Source: Acanthornis magna
Taxonomy: Eukaryota; Chordata; Aves; Passeriformes; Acanthizidae
Assembly (NCBI GenBank): GCA_036785705.1
Contig: JAWUZG010000001.1
Span: 2,542,001 to 2,606,000, forward strand
Direction: 5' to 3'
Length of the DNA: 64,000 bases
Shown: positions 1 through 10,472 of the stretch, in pieces
Position numbering within the stretch: position 1 is the first letter of the stretch
How the letters are laid out: every line of letters begins with the position of its first letter
The notes under the pieces: generated by a model
Seen by the model: the letters and a program-made list of their open reading frames with translations, nothing else
Databases searched by the model: none
Told to the model about the DNA's origin: nothing
Made by a program: the position numbers and the translations under genes

Positions 1-26
1 CTGACTATTTCTGCTTGTTATCTCAG

Positions 27-82
27 ATTGCATTTAATTGGTGCCCCTGCCTGATTTTTGCCCTCTCCACATCCTTTTCCTG
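27..82 (+). other. Exon-like interval, 56 bp, weak candidate
   Basis: A pyrimidine-rich stretch ends in TCTCAG at 21-26, and a strong donor (CTG then GTAAGTAT) follows position 82. Of the three frames, only the one starting at 27 is open; the other two hit stops. The 18 encoded residues, rich in Cys, Phe and Leu, match no family I know. The window edge hides the upstream intron. A 56-bp interval between decoy splice sites arises easily by chance, so this is a candidate only. Confidence 0.12.
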
Positions 83-2017
83 GTAAGTATTTACACCCCT
101 CTCACTCACAATAGGTCCAAGATTCTGAGTGCATCCTTGACTTTAGCCAGCTTTGGATCAAACCTGTAATCACTGCAAGCTTCTGACTTCCTGGCTCTAA
201 GTATTTAGGATGAATCATCTCAGAGACAAAGCAGAATATCAGAGCCAAGTATTATCTTATATATTTCTGCTTCCCCAAAGGTTTACTCTCCAAAAAAATC
301 CATTGTCCTATATGCAATATAAAATAATTCACCATGGAGCAAAACATTGTATCATGATACAGATCTGGGCAGTGATTGAAATAATAACAGACTGTTTAAT
401 TGCTAAATTACAGTAGTGATATTATGAAATAACATATTATATCCGCATTTATAATAAATTAATCCATCATGATTAAAGGTCTCTCAATGAATACCAAATG
501 AATTAATACATGATTGGCCTTTATAAGTATAAGCCTTTAAAATTATGCAGTTTTCTGCAAGCAGCTAGCAGCCCGCAGAATAAAGTGGCAGTGAGAAAAT
601 CTGTCACAGGAAAACTTTTCTACATTTCACGCAGAACACCTTTTCTTTCAGAACATTTTTGCATGGAATTCATTACCAATTATGACAGATAGCTTTTTAA
701 CAGGGGAAAATATGCCCATAATCACACAATGTTTGGGGGAGAGGGGAAAATTACCACAATATGACTAATTTTATGAAAGACATCTGTCATTTTCTACTGT
801 TGTAATACAAGCTGTTTAGTAAGTAAATTTAATTAACCAGATTTCTCATTTTAAAAAGGGGAAAAGAAGGCTTTTACGGCATGCCAGGAGCATATCCCTT
901 GAATATAGTTTGCTTAATGCACCCAATTAAACTGAATCATCAAATGTTCTGAACCTTAAATATCTCAAATTAATTTTTTCCACATTGTTTTTCTATGTAG
1001 CACTTTGCAGCCAATTGTACTGTGAAGTGGATGCTGTTTATTGTTGATATTCCTTTTTTAGAGTTTCTGCATAAAGCCAGGGCTCTGTGGTGCTTGGCGT
1101 TGCTCTTAAAGAAAGAAATCTCTACCTAAACATGTCCCATTGAGAAAGAGTGACATACAAAGAGTGAGGAGTGGGAAAGGCAGGGAGAGCAGGTGTAACT
1201 GTCCCAGGTCATAAATAATTCAGTGAAACATCTGAGTCTGGGTCTGGTGTCATCTCAAATACCAGACCACACTATTCTTTTGGCTTATAAAGGGATATAA
1301 TTGTAAGTCAATGGCAAGCTCCTGCTTAGGGGTGTGAAATCCTCTCTGTTGATCAAATAATCGCAGACCTGAAAGGTTGGTCCTTTATTTAAAAGAGAAT
1401 ATGGTTCATTTTCTCAAAGTACTGATTACACATCCTTCAGACAACTTATAGAATAAAAAAGGAAGTTCTATAAAGGCGTTTTTTTATTAATATGTGGAAG
1501 GTTACTTTATAGCTGTCCTCCCCACAAAAAGCTGCCAGCATTTATGCTGAGTTTTCCAATGGCTAGAAAAAAAAATCAAACAAGTGAAAATTTATTTTAT
1601 TGATGTCAGTGTGAATCTGAAGTAGCTTAAAATGCAGTAAACAAATCTACCCAATCTCAAAACCCTACTATAAATTTCAATTTAACCTCAAACAAATATT
1701 CAAATAATACTAAAAGAGCTGATTGCAAATTAATAGAATGTGTTTTCCATTTGTTTAAACTCTTCTTAAGAATAGTTAAGTCAGTAGAAGCTCATGTCCT
1801 AAACAAAACCTCTTGGTGAATTTCTGATTTTAGTGCACCTTCTGAATTCTGTTCTTAAATACAACACCATCCAATATTTAATATCTTCTCCTTTTGTACA
1901 CAAGGGAAGACTTCATCCCTATTCAGAAAAAAAAAGCAATCAATGCAAAAAATATCCACTGCCTGGGAATGTGTTGAACTGTACAGAATTTCACTGAAGA
2001 ATGAAAGCGTCTTTTTC

Positions 2018-2037
2018 TTTTTTTTTTTTTTTTTTTT
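2018..2037. repeat. Poly-T run, 20 T
   Basis: Twenty uninterrupted T follow a CTTTTTC start. Read on the minus strand it is an A tract, but no AATAAA lies just upstream on that strand, so there is no support for a retrocopy tail. Confidence 0.9.
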
Positions 2038-3689
2038 AATTTGATTTCATTTAGAAACATTTTCATAGGTTATGTATGGAGAGCACAGCATTAATTCTGG
2101 CAAGTTTTTGTTGCCCTAACAGATTTAGGAAGTTAATTGTACATAATATCTGTCTGGTATTTAGAGAGCATCATTCACTTAATAGCATGAATAGAGTTAC
2201 TAAATGTGGGGAATAAGTCAGTCCAGCAGATAATAGATTGCTTACTGGGGTGGAATAATCATGCAGAGAGGTAGATAGGGAAAACTGAAGGACTTTGGTT
2301 ATCCTCATGTACATGCACACATTATAAATCTGCCAGAATATCTGCAAGCTAAAATACTGCATCCACTTCTCTAGACCAGTGTTTTTCTCCAACTTGAAGG
2401 ATGAGTTGATAACTCCAATAAATGCCTCCTCTTTCCTACACAGGGCTTTTGGATGAGTTTGGGTGGAGAAAGGTTATAAAGTTGGTAGAAAAGTACCAGG
2501 CTGAGAATTGAAATGTGAATTTAAACATCTCTTTTCCTTTTTTTCCCCCTTTTTTTTCTGTTTATTTTGGCACAGACTTACTCTGCCCCGTTTATCAAGG
2601 CTATATTCAGGCAACATGAAGTGCCCATGTCTGGTCAGGGGAGAAAGTTGGTTTTAATGATTCCCCCTGTAGGGGCTGGTTAAAGCAACCAGGCAAAAAT
2701 ATAGATCCAAAGACCTGTTTACAATCCAGGTCACTTGAATATGGCGTTTAGATTCTCTTTGCTTTAATTGCCCTTGTAAATGTCTAGGACAGATTAGAGC
2801 AAACACAGCTTAGAATTAGAGGACATATGGTTATTTATATTCATATCTGTGCCATACAGATAGAAGAAATATATGGTTCAGTATGTGAAGCATGCAGACA
2901 TGAAACAAATGCACCCCTGAGGGGTCAGCAGCAGAAAAGGTGTTAGAAGCTCGAGGGAATTTTATCTGAGCACAGGCAACACGATCAAGCTCTGAGACAG
3001 AACAGCTTTTAAGTGAACACAGGCAATCCTGCAATTAATGGAGACATATCTACTCAGTATTACAGTACAGCCAACCTGCATCCTTGGCTTATTAATTTCT
3101 CCCACTAGTACAAGTAGGTTGACGTCTTCTAAATTAAAAACAGTTCCGCCTTAGGAAGAATTGCCAAAGAATTTGTACATTAGAAGTCTCAGGAGATGAA
3201 ACTCTTGCATGCCGCCTTCGCTGGGGAAGAGTACAAGCTTATCCTTCAGGAAGTGTCATCTGCCAGTTATGACAGCTACACATTTGTATTCATTTATGAA
3301 TTCACCATTTACAACTGTGGCTATTTAACACAACAATTCCCTGGAAAATCTTTGGACTCCGTGTTTGCATAATAAGAAAAAACTTTCAAGAACAGCTCAT
3401 CTCCTTCCGCCTTTTCTACCATTCCTGTTTTGTACCCAATGAATTTTACACAGGAATAATTTAGGACCGCATTTGGCAGGGTTGTTCTGGTCTCTGTGCA
3501 CGTAGGAGGCTTGTGAATCTCTTGCAATCTTGCTACAGGGGACAACATTTCTAACAGGGTGTATTCAGGAGAGTTGATTTTGTTATTCTGCAGAGTGAAA
3601 GTGTAGTCTGTCACCTGGGCAGATACGACTGTTAACTGGAACAGGGCTCCAGGTACTGAAGCTCTGTTTCTGATTCAACCAGACATGTT

Positions 3690-3740
3690 CCGAGTGACCC
3701 TAAATAAATCACTTCATCTAGCTGGTTCTTTATCTTTGTA
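3690..3740 (-). repeat. MIR-like ancient SINE fragment, antisense (weak)
   Basis: The order of words GTGACCCT, AAATCACTTCATCT and a T-rich TTCTTTATCTTTGTATAA segment follows the antisense of the MIR 3' region (GTGAC, CAAGTCACTT, then CTCAGTTTCCTCATCTGTAAAA). The match is by eye and degraded, so chance similarity is possible. Confidence 0.3.
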
Positions 3741-4821
3741 TAACATCAAAACACAGCTATGATTTCTTCCTCTCCCAGGCATGCTGCGGGAACGCAGTGA
3801 TGAGGTATTTAGAGAGCTGTGTCTGCTCTTCTCTGTATTTGGGCTATAATTGCAATGCTTCCTGAAGTTGCAGCACATGAGAGTCCACCTGGGCTGTCAG
3901 TTCTTCCTCTTACGGGAGCTTTCCCTTTGACAGCTGGGCTGGTGGTGGCCATGTGTGACATTAACTCATGGACTTCCTTAGAGCAAGAGACTGAGAATGA
4001 AAGAACAGGCAGGACAAAAGGAGACAACAATGTACAAACTTACCTGTGAGAGAGAAGCAAATATCAAATTCTTATTAATTTTGCACAGTTTCAGTTGATT
4101 TCCACATTGCATTTAAATATCTGTACTCTCAGATCAAGAGTTGATCCAGAAAGGATATTTCCATGAATCATTTTTTTTTCCTTTCTTGGCCTCTCTGTTC
4201 ATTAGTGGTGATGAGGCATTGCCAGAGGGGAAGAGGATATCAGTTGGGAGAGGTGTAGGTATTATTTAAATAGAATATTGACCACTGGTAAGTACAGCAA
4301 ATGAAGGAAAGCTCTTGGTGAACTTGTGTCTCAGAGAAGGTGAAGCAACATGCTGCTTAGTGTTTATGTAATAATGGGAGATTTATGAGGAGTGGAGCAG
4401 GTTATAAGAATAGACCACATTAATCTTCTGCTTCAAACTCTTCTCATTAATCTCCCAGTAACAAACTTCAATGGTCAAAAAAGTAGACTATTCCTTTCAG
4501 CTGGTTTTGTTATGATTTTACAAAGTCCTTAAAGAGATTCCCATGAAAGAGATTCTCTGTTTCTCTCATCTTCCTGTGCTATCTTACAGGGGAAGCAGAA
4601 AATTCCTATCTAAGATGCAGGTTTGCAAAAACATGTCTCATCACCATGATTTCTTTTCGCTTCTAGCTGTAAGTCAGTGTCCATTCCTCATGACTCCCAC
4701 CTTCCGTTCCTCTTTCCCTTCTCCATTGCTAATGAGATAGAAAAGTATCTTGTGACTGCTGTCTGCTGATTAGCCTGAGCCTGAGCTCTGTGAGTGGACA
4801 AATTTGAATTCAGAACATGCA

Positions 4822-4872
4822 AATAAAACTAGATTCCTCAATAAGCATGAACAGCAAAAAAAAAAAAAAAAA
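4822..4872 (+). other. AATAAA plus A17: possible 3' end of a retrocopied transcript
   Basis: AATAAA at 4822-4827 is followed 28 bases later by 17 uninterrupted A (4856-4872). This is the spacing of a poly(A) signal and cleavage site, as left by LINE-mediated copying of an mRNA. No coding remnant is recognised upstream, so the source is unknown. The A tract runs into an ACAA-type simple repeat, as old tails often do. Chance pairing of a common hexamer and an A run is the alternative. Confidence 0.3.
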
Positions 4873-4916
4873 CAAACCACAGAACAACAAACAAACAAAC
4901 AAACAAAATCCTGACA
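4873..4916. repeat. (AAAC)n simple repeat
   Basis: A run built from ACAA/AAAC units follows the A17 tract, with five to six clean units near 4888-4908. It is probably a decayed poly(A) tail or an independent microsatellite. Confidence 0.75.
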
Positions 4917-5211
4917 AGATAAGATTTTTCTTAAAAAACATATGAAGAAAAATTCAGCTGAATTTCATCTGAATCCACCAGAAACTCTGTCTGCTACATG
5001 TAAGGGTTGCAGAAGTGATGCATGCTGCTGAAACCATGCAGATAACTTGGCAGTATCTCAGTAAAATAGATTGGCCTAATCACTCGCCGTTGAATTCTAT
5101 TGTGTGTCTGAATTTCTTGGCTTTGGTGCACTGCAAATGTTCTTTATGATTTTCGGTTATCTTTAAAAATATCTTCTGAAGAGTGGAGGCTTTGACCAGA
5201 TAGGGATCACA

Positions 5212-5225
5212 GACTCCATGGAGTC
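5212..5225. repeat. 14-bp perfect palindrome
   Basis: GACTCCATGGAGTC is fully self-complementary. It is probably a chance palindrome; no function is inferred. Confidence 0.5.
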
Positions 5226-5718
5226 ATTTTTCTTCACAGAGTAGTAGAAGTAGCACTGTCACAACAGCAAAATTGTATTCCATCCAGGGAGTAAATATAT
5301 TGATTGCTTACTTAGCACAACTGGCGAACAAGGTACGTTACACCAATTCGCTGCAGCTTGCACTGACTTCCAATTTGCTTTTGGATGTAGGACTTGATGT
5401 ATAAAGCCATGGGTTTTGTGTCTGTGAAAGCTTTTCTGCTCCTTCCTGTGTCCTGCCACTAGAGATCAGTTGGGGTCCATCTGCTAACAGTCTCCATTAA
5501 TTCAGAGGGACCAAAGCTTCTGTCATACAAAGTACTTCTGCTGCCCCAGCAATTTTAACCTGTTTAGTGCCTGGTACAGAGTCTATTTATTCAGATGATT
5601 GCCTGCAGAGTGAATGCACAATGTCACTATCAGGCATTTTTCAATTTGTTTCACAATCATCAATCTTGTTAGTCCTCTGCCTATAAACAGAGGTTTGTAC
5701 CCATGGTAGAATGACAGA

Positions 5719-5868
5719 AGCATAGAATATCCTGATTTGGAAGGGGCACACAAAAATCATCAGTCCAACTCGTGGCCCTGGATAGGACAAGCCCTAGAAT
5801 CCCACTACATGCCTGAGAGCATTGTCAAAACACTCCTTGCACTCTGGCAGGCTTTGTGCTATGACCAC
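5719..5868 (-). mobile_element. CR1 LINE 3' fragment, antisense
   Basis: The segment starts with the complement of a CR1 tail (CATAGAATATCCTGATTTGG), then runs through the complement of the terminal CR1 region: GGACAAGCCC, GCCTGAGAGCATTGTC, CTCTGGCAGGCTTTGTGCT. The TATCCTGA-type tail and GCCTGAGAGCATTGTC block suggest a CR1 subfamily different from the AATGGTTTGGG type elsewhere in this window. It is 5'-truncated to about 150 bp, non-coding and inert. Confidence 0.85.
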
Positions 5869-6425
5869 TAGATAGATTTTTTGGTTTGTTTTCCAAGATT
5901 AAATTAACATGACAGAGCTTTAGGTATTCAAACCAACTAGAGCTCAGTTTAGCGGTGACCACACAGTAATCTAAACACATGCTTCCTCAGCTTGTGTGGT
6001 GAAAAGATTGAAATTCTAAACCTAAAAGCACTCTCAATGGAGGCATCTCTATCTGGTGCTTGAGCCAGGAGCTTCCAGATCTGAATTCAAGAGAAAAACC
6101 TAATTTAAACAGTCTTTACACCCAGGTACTGCCCAGTTCCTTTGGTGAACTTTTCTGCTAATATTGCTAATGCTTTTGGGGGAAATGTAGAACTTTGAAT
6201 ATTCTGAATATTAGTTACACCCCTCCCCAACAGACACTCATTTTTTAAATGCAGTTAAGTGAATCAGTAAATGTCTGACTAAGCAACACACTCTTGACGT
6301 TTCATTTGTTTTGTTCTGCCTTTGGGAGTTTTGTTCACTCTAGCCACAGTTTCCCTCATAAAAATATATGCCTATGATGTAGGATTGCAAATATGTTTCT
6401 CCCTTGGATTTAGCATATGTGGATA
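5869..6425. other. Spacer between two CR1 fragments, nothing recognised
   Basis: Unique-looking AT-rich sequence. A short duplicated word (CTGAATATT) lies near 6195-6212. No exon, RNA gene or repeat is recognised. Confidence 0.5.
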
Positions 6426-6535
6426 GAACCGCAGAATGGTTTGGCTTGGAAGGGACCTCAAATATAATCTTCTTCCAACCCGCCTACCATGGGCAGGGAC
6501 AACTTCCACTAGACAAGATTGCTCAAAGATATAGA
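6426..6535 (-). mobile_element. CR1 LINE 3' fragment, antisense
   Basis: The segment begins CGCAGAATGGTTTGGCTTGG and continues AGGGACCTC, then CATGGGCAGGGACAACTTCC and ACTAGAC, the complement of the standard avian CR1 3' end. Only about 110 bp is recognisable before the match fades, and several transitions mark it as an old copy. Confidence 0.88.
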
Positions 6536-7560
6536 AATCCTACTTGACTTCAAGGTGTGATTCAGGATTTCTGGTAATCCACTGGCTCCACTGAGTTGCA
6601 GATCTGGGCAGCACTGCATAGCACCCATCCCGTCCCACCCTTTTCTCCATGACTGACCAGTACACACTACACCAAAGCATGTGCAGACTTCAGCCTGTTC
6701 ACTTCAAAGTCATTTCAAATGCTTTAATTGCTTAATGTGTATCTTGTTCCTGCGTGGTTCCAGCTTGTGCATCCATGGCTCCTCCTGAAGTCACACAAAG
6801 CCGGTGTGCTTGTGCCTGCACAGGCTGTACCCAATCAGACCAAATGCTGTGTGAACTTGCTGTCAGCCCACGACATTGCTGGAAATTTCTCAGCTGTGTA
6901 AGCTTGCATTGCCAAAGGAGCCTTTTTTATTGATTTGAACAGAAGTGATAACTGCAAATATCTCTTTTGGGTGAAAAGATCATCCCAAAGAAAACATGTG
7001 GCTGTTTGCTATGGCAGTCGACTACATTGTGGGAAATATGGGGGATTCAGTGCAGGAAATGAGTTCATGTCTCCTTAGACAAGAAAACTTGGACTGGCCG
7101 TGGTTTCTTCCTAGGGTTAATGATTTTAATCCCCCATATTTTCTGAAATGGGCAAGCTGTTTGCTATCCAGCTACTTGACTGATTGCAGATATTTGTGTC
7201 TACTCAAATCTGAAAACTTTACTACTGAGCCAAATCCCGCAAGAAAAAGTTTGTGTTTTTGTCTTGCAGTCAGAGATAACCTTTATCTTGGTCTTCTCAG
7301 AATACAAGGCTTATATGATAACAGTGCTTGTCCTCCAGGCCACCAGTAACTCCTGAGTCCATGAGAGACTTCAGCCCAGTTTGACAGCCACTCTGTATTT
7401 TACACCAGCAATTGGTTTTGCACGCACAAAAGGCAGGACTAATCACAATGTCTCTTGCCTGCCAAGATTTCACAGCGAGGACCAGCCCATACATTAGCTG
7501 GAGCAAGCCCAGGGCACAATACGGACACAAAATCTGCAGGAAGTTCAGCTTCACGAATTC
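6536..7560. other. Unique sequence with no recognised gene
   Basis: The longest frame (6996-7349, +, 117 codons) has no recognisable domain, signal peptide or splice frame and is probably chance. The GC content rises toward the CpG-rich segment that follows. Confidence 0.5.
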
Positions 7561-8075
7561 TGCAGGTCACACCGCAGTTTGTGGGGCGGGAGGGGGGTGT
7601 GGACGGGCGAGAAGGGATTAAATATTCTGCATTTGGAAAACCCCTCGAAATGGCATGTAAAGCAAATCCACCGCTCCGCAGAGCTTCCTGGGAAATGACT
7701 GTCCCAACCTTTATCGCGGCTTATCTCTGGCGCGGTGTCCTTTCAGTGCGCTCACTCCACTGCCCAATCAGCCCACCAAGCTGAGCCTTATCGCAGCCGT
7801 AATCCCTCTCCTCCTCACTCTGGAAGAGCAGATAAATGGGAAGCAGGTGTGTTGCATCCAGCATGTTAACTGAGTGAGTGCTCCCCAAATCTGCTTCTTC
7901 AGCTCTGCCTTTTATCTTGTCCTTAACACCGAGCAGCCACCGCTGATAACAAGCAGATTAAAAACACTATCAGATTAACATTTTTATGTAATAAATGGTC
8001 AAGAACCTCACATTAAAAGAGTATCTTTCCTGGCATTAAGCATCCTTCACTCACCCAGGAAGCCTTTATCAGCTT
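7561..8075. promoter_or_regulatory. Candidate regulatory element: CpG-rich patch with GATA-site cluster
   Basis: Within an AT-rich, CpG-poor region, 7565-7800 has about 14 CpG dinucleotides counted by eye. It contains a G-quadruplex motif (7583-7607) and a CCAAT box (7764-7768). Six WGATAR sites, on either strand, lie in about 350 bp: 7721-7726, 7830-7835, 7912-7917, 7944-7949, 7967-7972 and 8066-8071. Two CGATAA variants and a GTTAAC word (7865-7870) add to them. About one WGATAR site would be expected by chance in that length. This fits an enhancer or a small orphan CpG island. No downstream exon is recognised, so a promoter role is unproven. Confidence 0.4.
7583..7607 (+). other. Predicted G-quadruplex motif
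   Basis: Four runs of three or more G are separated by loops of 1, 1 and 7 bases (GGGG, GGG, GGGGGG, then GGG after TGTGGAC). This fits the G3+N1-7 rule. It lies at the start of the CpG-rich patch, as often seen near promoters. Confidence 0.7.
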
Positions 8076-9530
8076 GAACCTGCTCTGCTCGTTGCATAAT
8101 AAATCTCCGAACCCTGATTTCATCGTAAGGAAATTCTTCATGAGGACAGCAGGGAACTAAATGGATGACTGTGTTTGAAAGGGAAATCAAGCAAAAAGAT
8201 TAAAGTGCTGGTCTTCTTTAGTTTAAAACTAACTTTGTGCTAAATCTTTTATCGGGGGGATTGTTTAGTTTGGATGTTCCACAGTGTGGCACAGTTTTTT
8301 GCTTTCTCCAGGGTAGTTCAAATTTAGCACAGGTCAGATTTACGCCAGATGGACTATTTTTTTATTGAAAAGTTTCTTAATTTTTCTTAAAAAATAAATC
8401 TATGATCCCCTCTCCCCTTCCAAAATGTTAATATTATTATTAGCACTTTTGTTGCATGTGCTCATCTGACACATTTTACCTTTGACAGTGTCTGGCATCT
8501 TTTGTTTACTAACAAAGTACTTCTCAGGCCAAATACTGGACTTCAAAAAAGTGGAAAATCTGAAAAAAACCCTATTTTGATAAACATGGCTACAGTAAAT
8601 GTTCCACAGAAAATCCTGCGAAAAATGAGCAAAGGTCCTTCTGAACCCTGTCAAATGGAAACACACTTGCAATTTAGCTTGGCCAGCAGCAGCTTTACCA
8701 AGAAAATGTAGTAAGAACATGAATCTATTTTTTTGGGGGTAAACTCTGAAAGATGGTCACAGCACTTGCCACTGACTCGCTTTATTCTGGTTGTAAGAGG
8801 AACAAGATTGGGGAGGAAAGAAGCATAAGAGAAAAGGACTCCTTTTATCTTAGCACACGCCCAAATAATGAGGGCAAAGAGGGATGTTCAAGGACTGACA
8901 TTTGCACCACAAGTGCTGCACCTCTGACAGACAAATAGATCTGAAGATGTGGCATCCCTAGATAAGCATTAAAGCCACTCAATGAATAAAAAAAAAAAGA
9001 TCTTTTTTAAGATTTTTCAGTCTATGATAGGTTGAATAAATGTAACATTTCTTTTGCAGGGAAACACTAAGGGTTTTCTTGTGTAGTGCATCCATGTTAA
9101 AATATGAGGACTTAATGAGGTTTTCAACAATAACTGTCCCAGAAAGAGTTCTGTATTCATTCAATGCTCTGTTGCTCTTCAAGATCCTCCTTGAAGATAA
9201 TCTTCATTTTACTTTAGCCGGGCAGGCTGGAAAGTTGCTTGACAAGTTCTGCCTGATAGACTTGATTTTCAATCCTAAGATTATTTTTTAAAAAAATATA
9301 TTACCTGAAGAAATCTGAATTAAGCTTTCTTTTTAGAATATTGGAAAGCCTCTACCCTTTATTATACAGCTGTGCAACACTCAGACTCAATTGTTAGCAA
9401 TTTTCCTATACAGTGTTCTTAAATCTGTGTATAAACTCTAGTAGATTGTCATTAAATAAAATTTTTTTTGAAACTCATGTTCACAGCCATTTTTGGGAGA
9501 AGAATAAATCTTCATCACTGAACCACAGAA
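8076..9530. other. AT-rich sequence with no recognised gene
   Basis: Overlapping short frames on both strands at 8400-8720 match no known protein. A-rich and T-rich runs occur near 8988-9010 and 9286-9300. No repeat family is recognised. Confidence 0.5.
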
Positions 9531-9535
9531 GAACA

Positions 9536-9652
9536 GAATCACAGAATGGTTTGGGTTTGGGTCTAGTAGGAGGTGTTCCTGCCCATGGCTGGGGGATTGG
9601 CACTGGATGAACTCTATTGTCCCTTCCAACCCAAATCATTCTATGATTCTAT
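9536..9652 (+). mobile_element. CR1 LINE 3' end with an inverted second tail end
   Basis: From about 9561, the sense CR1 terminus is clear: GGTCTAGTAGGAGGTGTTCC, CTGCCCATGGC, CCCTTCCAACC, then the doubled octamer tail ATTCTATGATTCTATGAT at 9639-9656. At the left edge, 9536-9560 is the complement of the same tail (GAATCACAGAATGGTTTGGG). The arms 9536-9560 and 9626-9649 are therefore an imperfect inverted repeat of about 24 bp around a 65-base centre. It may be two CR1 insertions meeting, or one copy with an inversion at its truncated end. Confidence 0.85.
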
Positions 9653-9660
9653 GATAAATA

Positions 9661-10387
9661 TACAAATTAGAAAACGGTCCAAATGCATGTTCATATAAAA
9701 TGTATAGGGAACCAAGCAAACAGTTGTTTTAGTATTTTTAACAAAATATACACTGCTTTCAGTTATTGGTGAGTAAATCCTACAACAATGTTCCAAGGGT
9801 TGGTTTTGCAGCCCATGGTCACACTGATTAAAACTTCTCAGAGAAATTGCAGTGGAAGGATGCCTATTCCACTTGAATAACATCATTTTGGGGAAGCAAG
9901 AATTTCCCAGGTAATTATTGACAACACCTTCTAGAAGCTCATTTTTTAGTAGAGCAATGACATCAGACCCACATGATGGTATTTTAACCCCTATCATTTC
10001 AGAATAAAATTGTAAGGAGCCAGGGTTTTTTGTGCAGAGCACCTTTCATCTTCCCAGATCCTGCAGTATTGTGCAAACGCAAGTGATTGCATGAACAATG
10101 CAACAATTCACTGCAGCCAACAGCAAAGTTCAGCAACAGCTGAGACTGAACAAAGAGGCCGCACACAGAAAATCCAAACAAAAGGGCATGAGGCAATAAT
10201 GATTCTACAGAGGAGGCTCTTTTATTTTTGGTGTGAAAGGATATTGGGGAAGGAATAGAAAGGTTAGGCATGGAGATTCCAGCAAGTAGGAGCACAAGGA
10301 GCTACATGGCCAGGCAGAAAGTGATGATTGGGCAGGAAGACCGAACAATAGAAGTGCTCTCAGCAGCAGATGCCAATTCCCAATAAA
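9661..10387. other. Unique AT-rich sequence with no recognised gene
   Basis: Minus-strand frames at 9641-10042 and 9999-10295 overlap each other and contain no recognisable domain. No repeat is recognised. Confidence 0.5.
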
Positions 10388-10472
10388 TTCAAGCATCACA
10401 TAGGGTTTTAGCCACATGACTCCTATTGACTTTAATAGGAGTCATGCAGCTAAAAACCCCTCATTGCTTGAA
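10388..10472. ncRNA. 85-nt imperfect hairpin, possible structured RNA or old repeat
   Basis: A 13-bp perfect stem (10415-10427 with 10434-10446) closes a six-base loop at 10428-10433. Beyond two A-C mismatches, the stem continues with 10402-10412 against 10449-10461 (two single-base bulges). After an internal loop, eight more pairs form between 10388-10395 and 10465-10472. The size, short loop and bulges resemble a microRNA precursor. However, the right arm and loop also resemble an ancient amniote repeat word (TTGACTTCAATGGGAGT), so this may be a repeat relic. No transcription evidence is available. Confidence 0.3.

Larger units (their letters stand above)
83..4821. other. Unique AT-rich sequence with no recognised gene
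   Basis: No CR1 copy or recognisable coding exon is seen. The stretch holds a 20-base T run (2018-2037), a possible antisense MIR-like piece (3690-3740), and a slightly more GC-rich patch at about 3790-4050 where both strands have short open frames. On the minus strand, 4046 down to 4038 reads as a full donor consensus (CAG then GTAAGT), but no coding frame leads up to it. The short open frames here match nothing known to me. Confidence 0.6.

Noticed and set aside
4038..4046. Full donor consensus CAG|GTAAGT on the minus strand
   Set aside because: No open frame or acceptor leads to it; a lone nine-base match is common.
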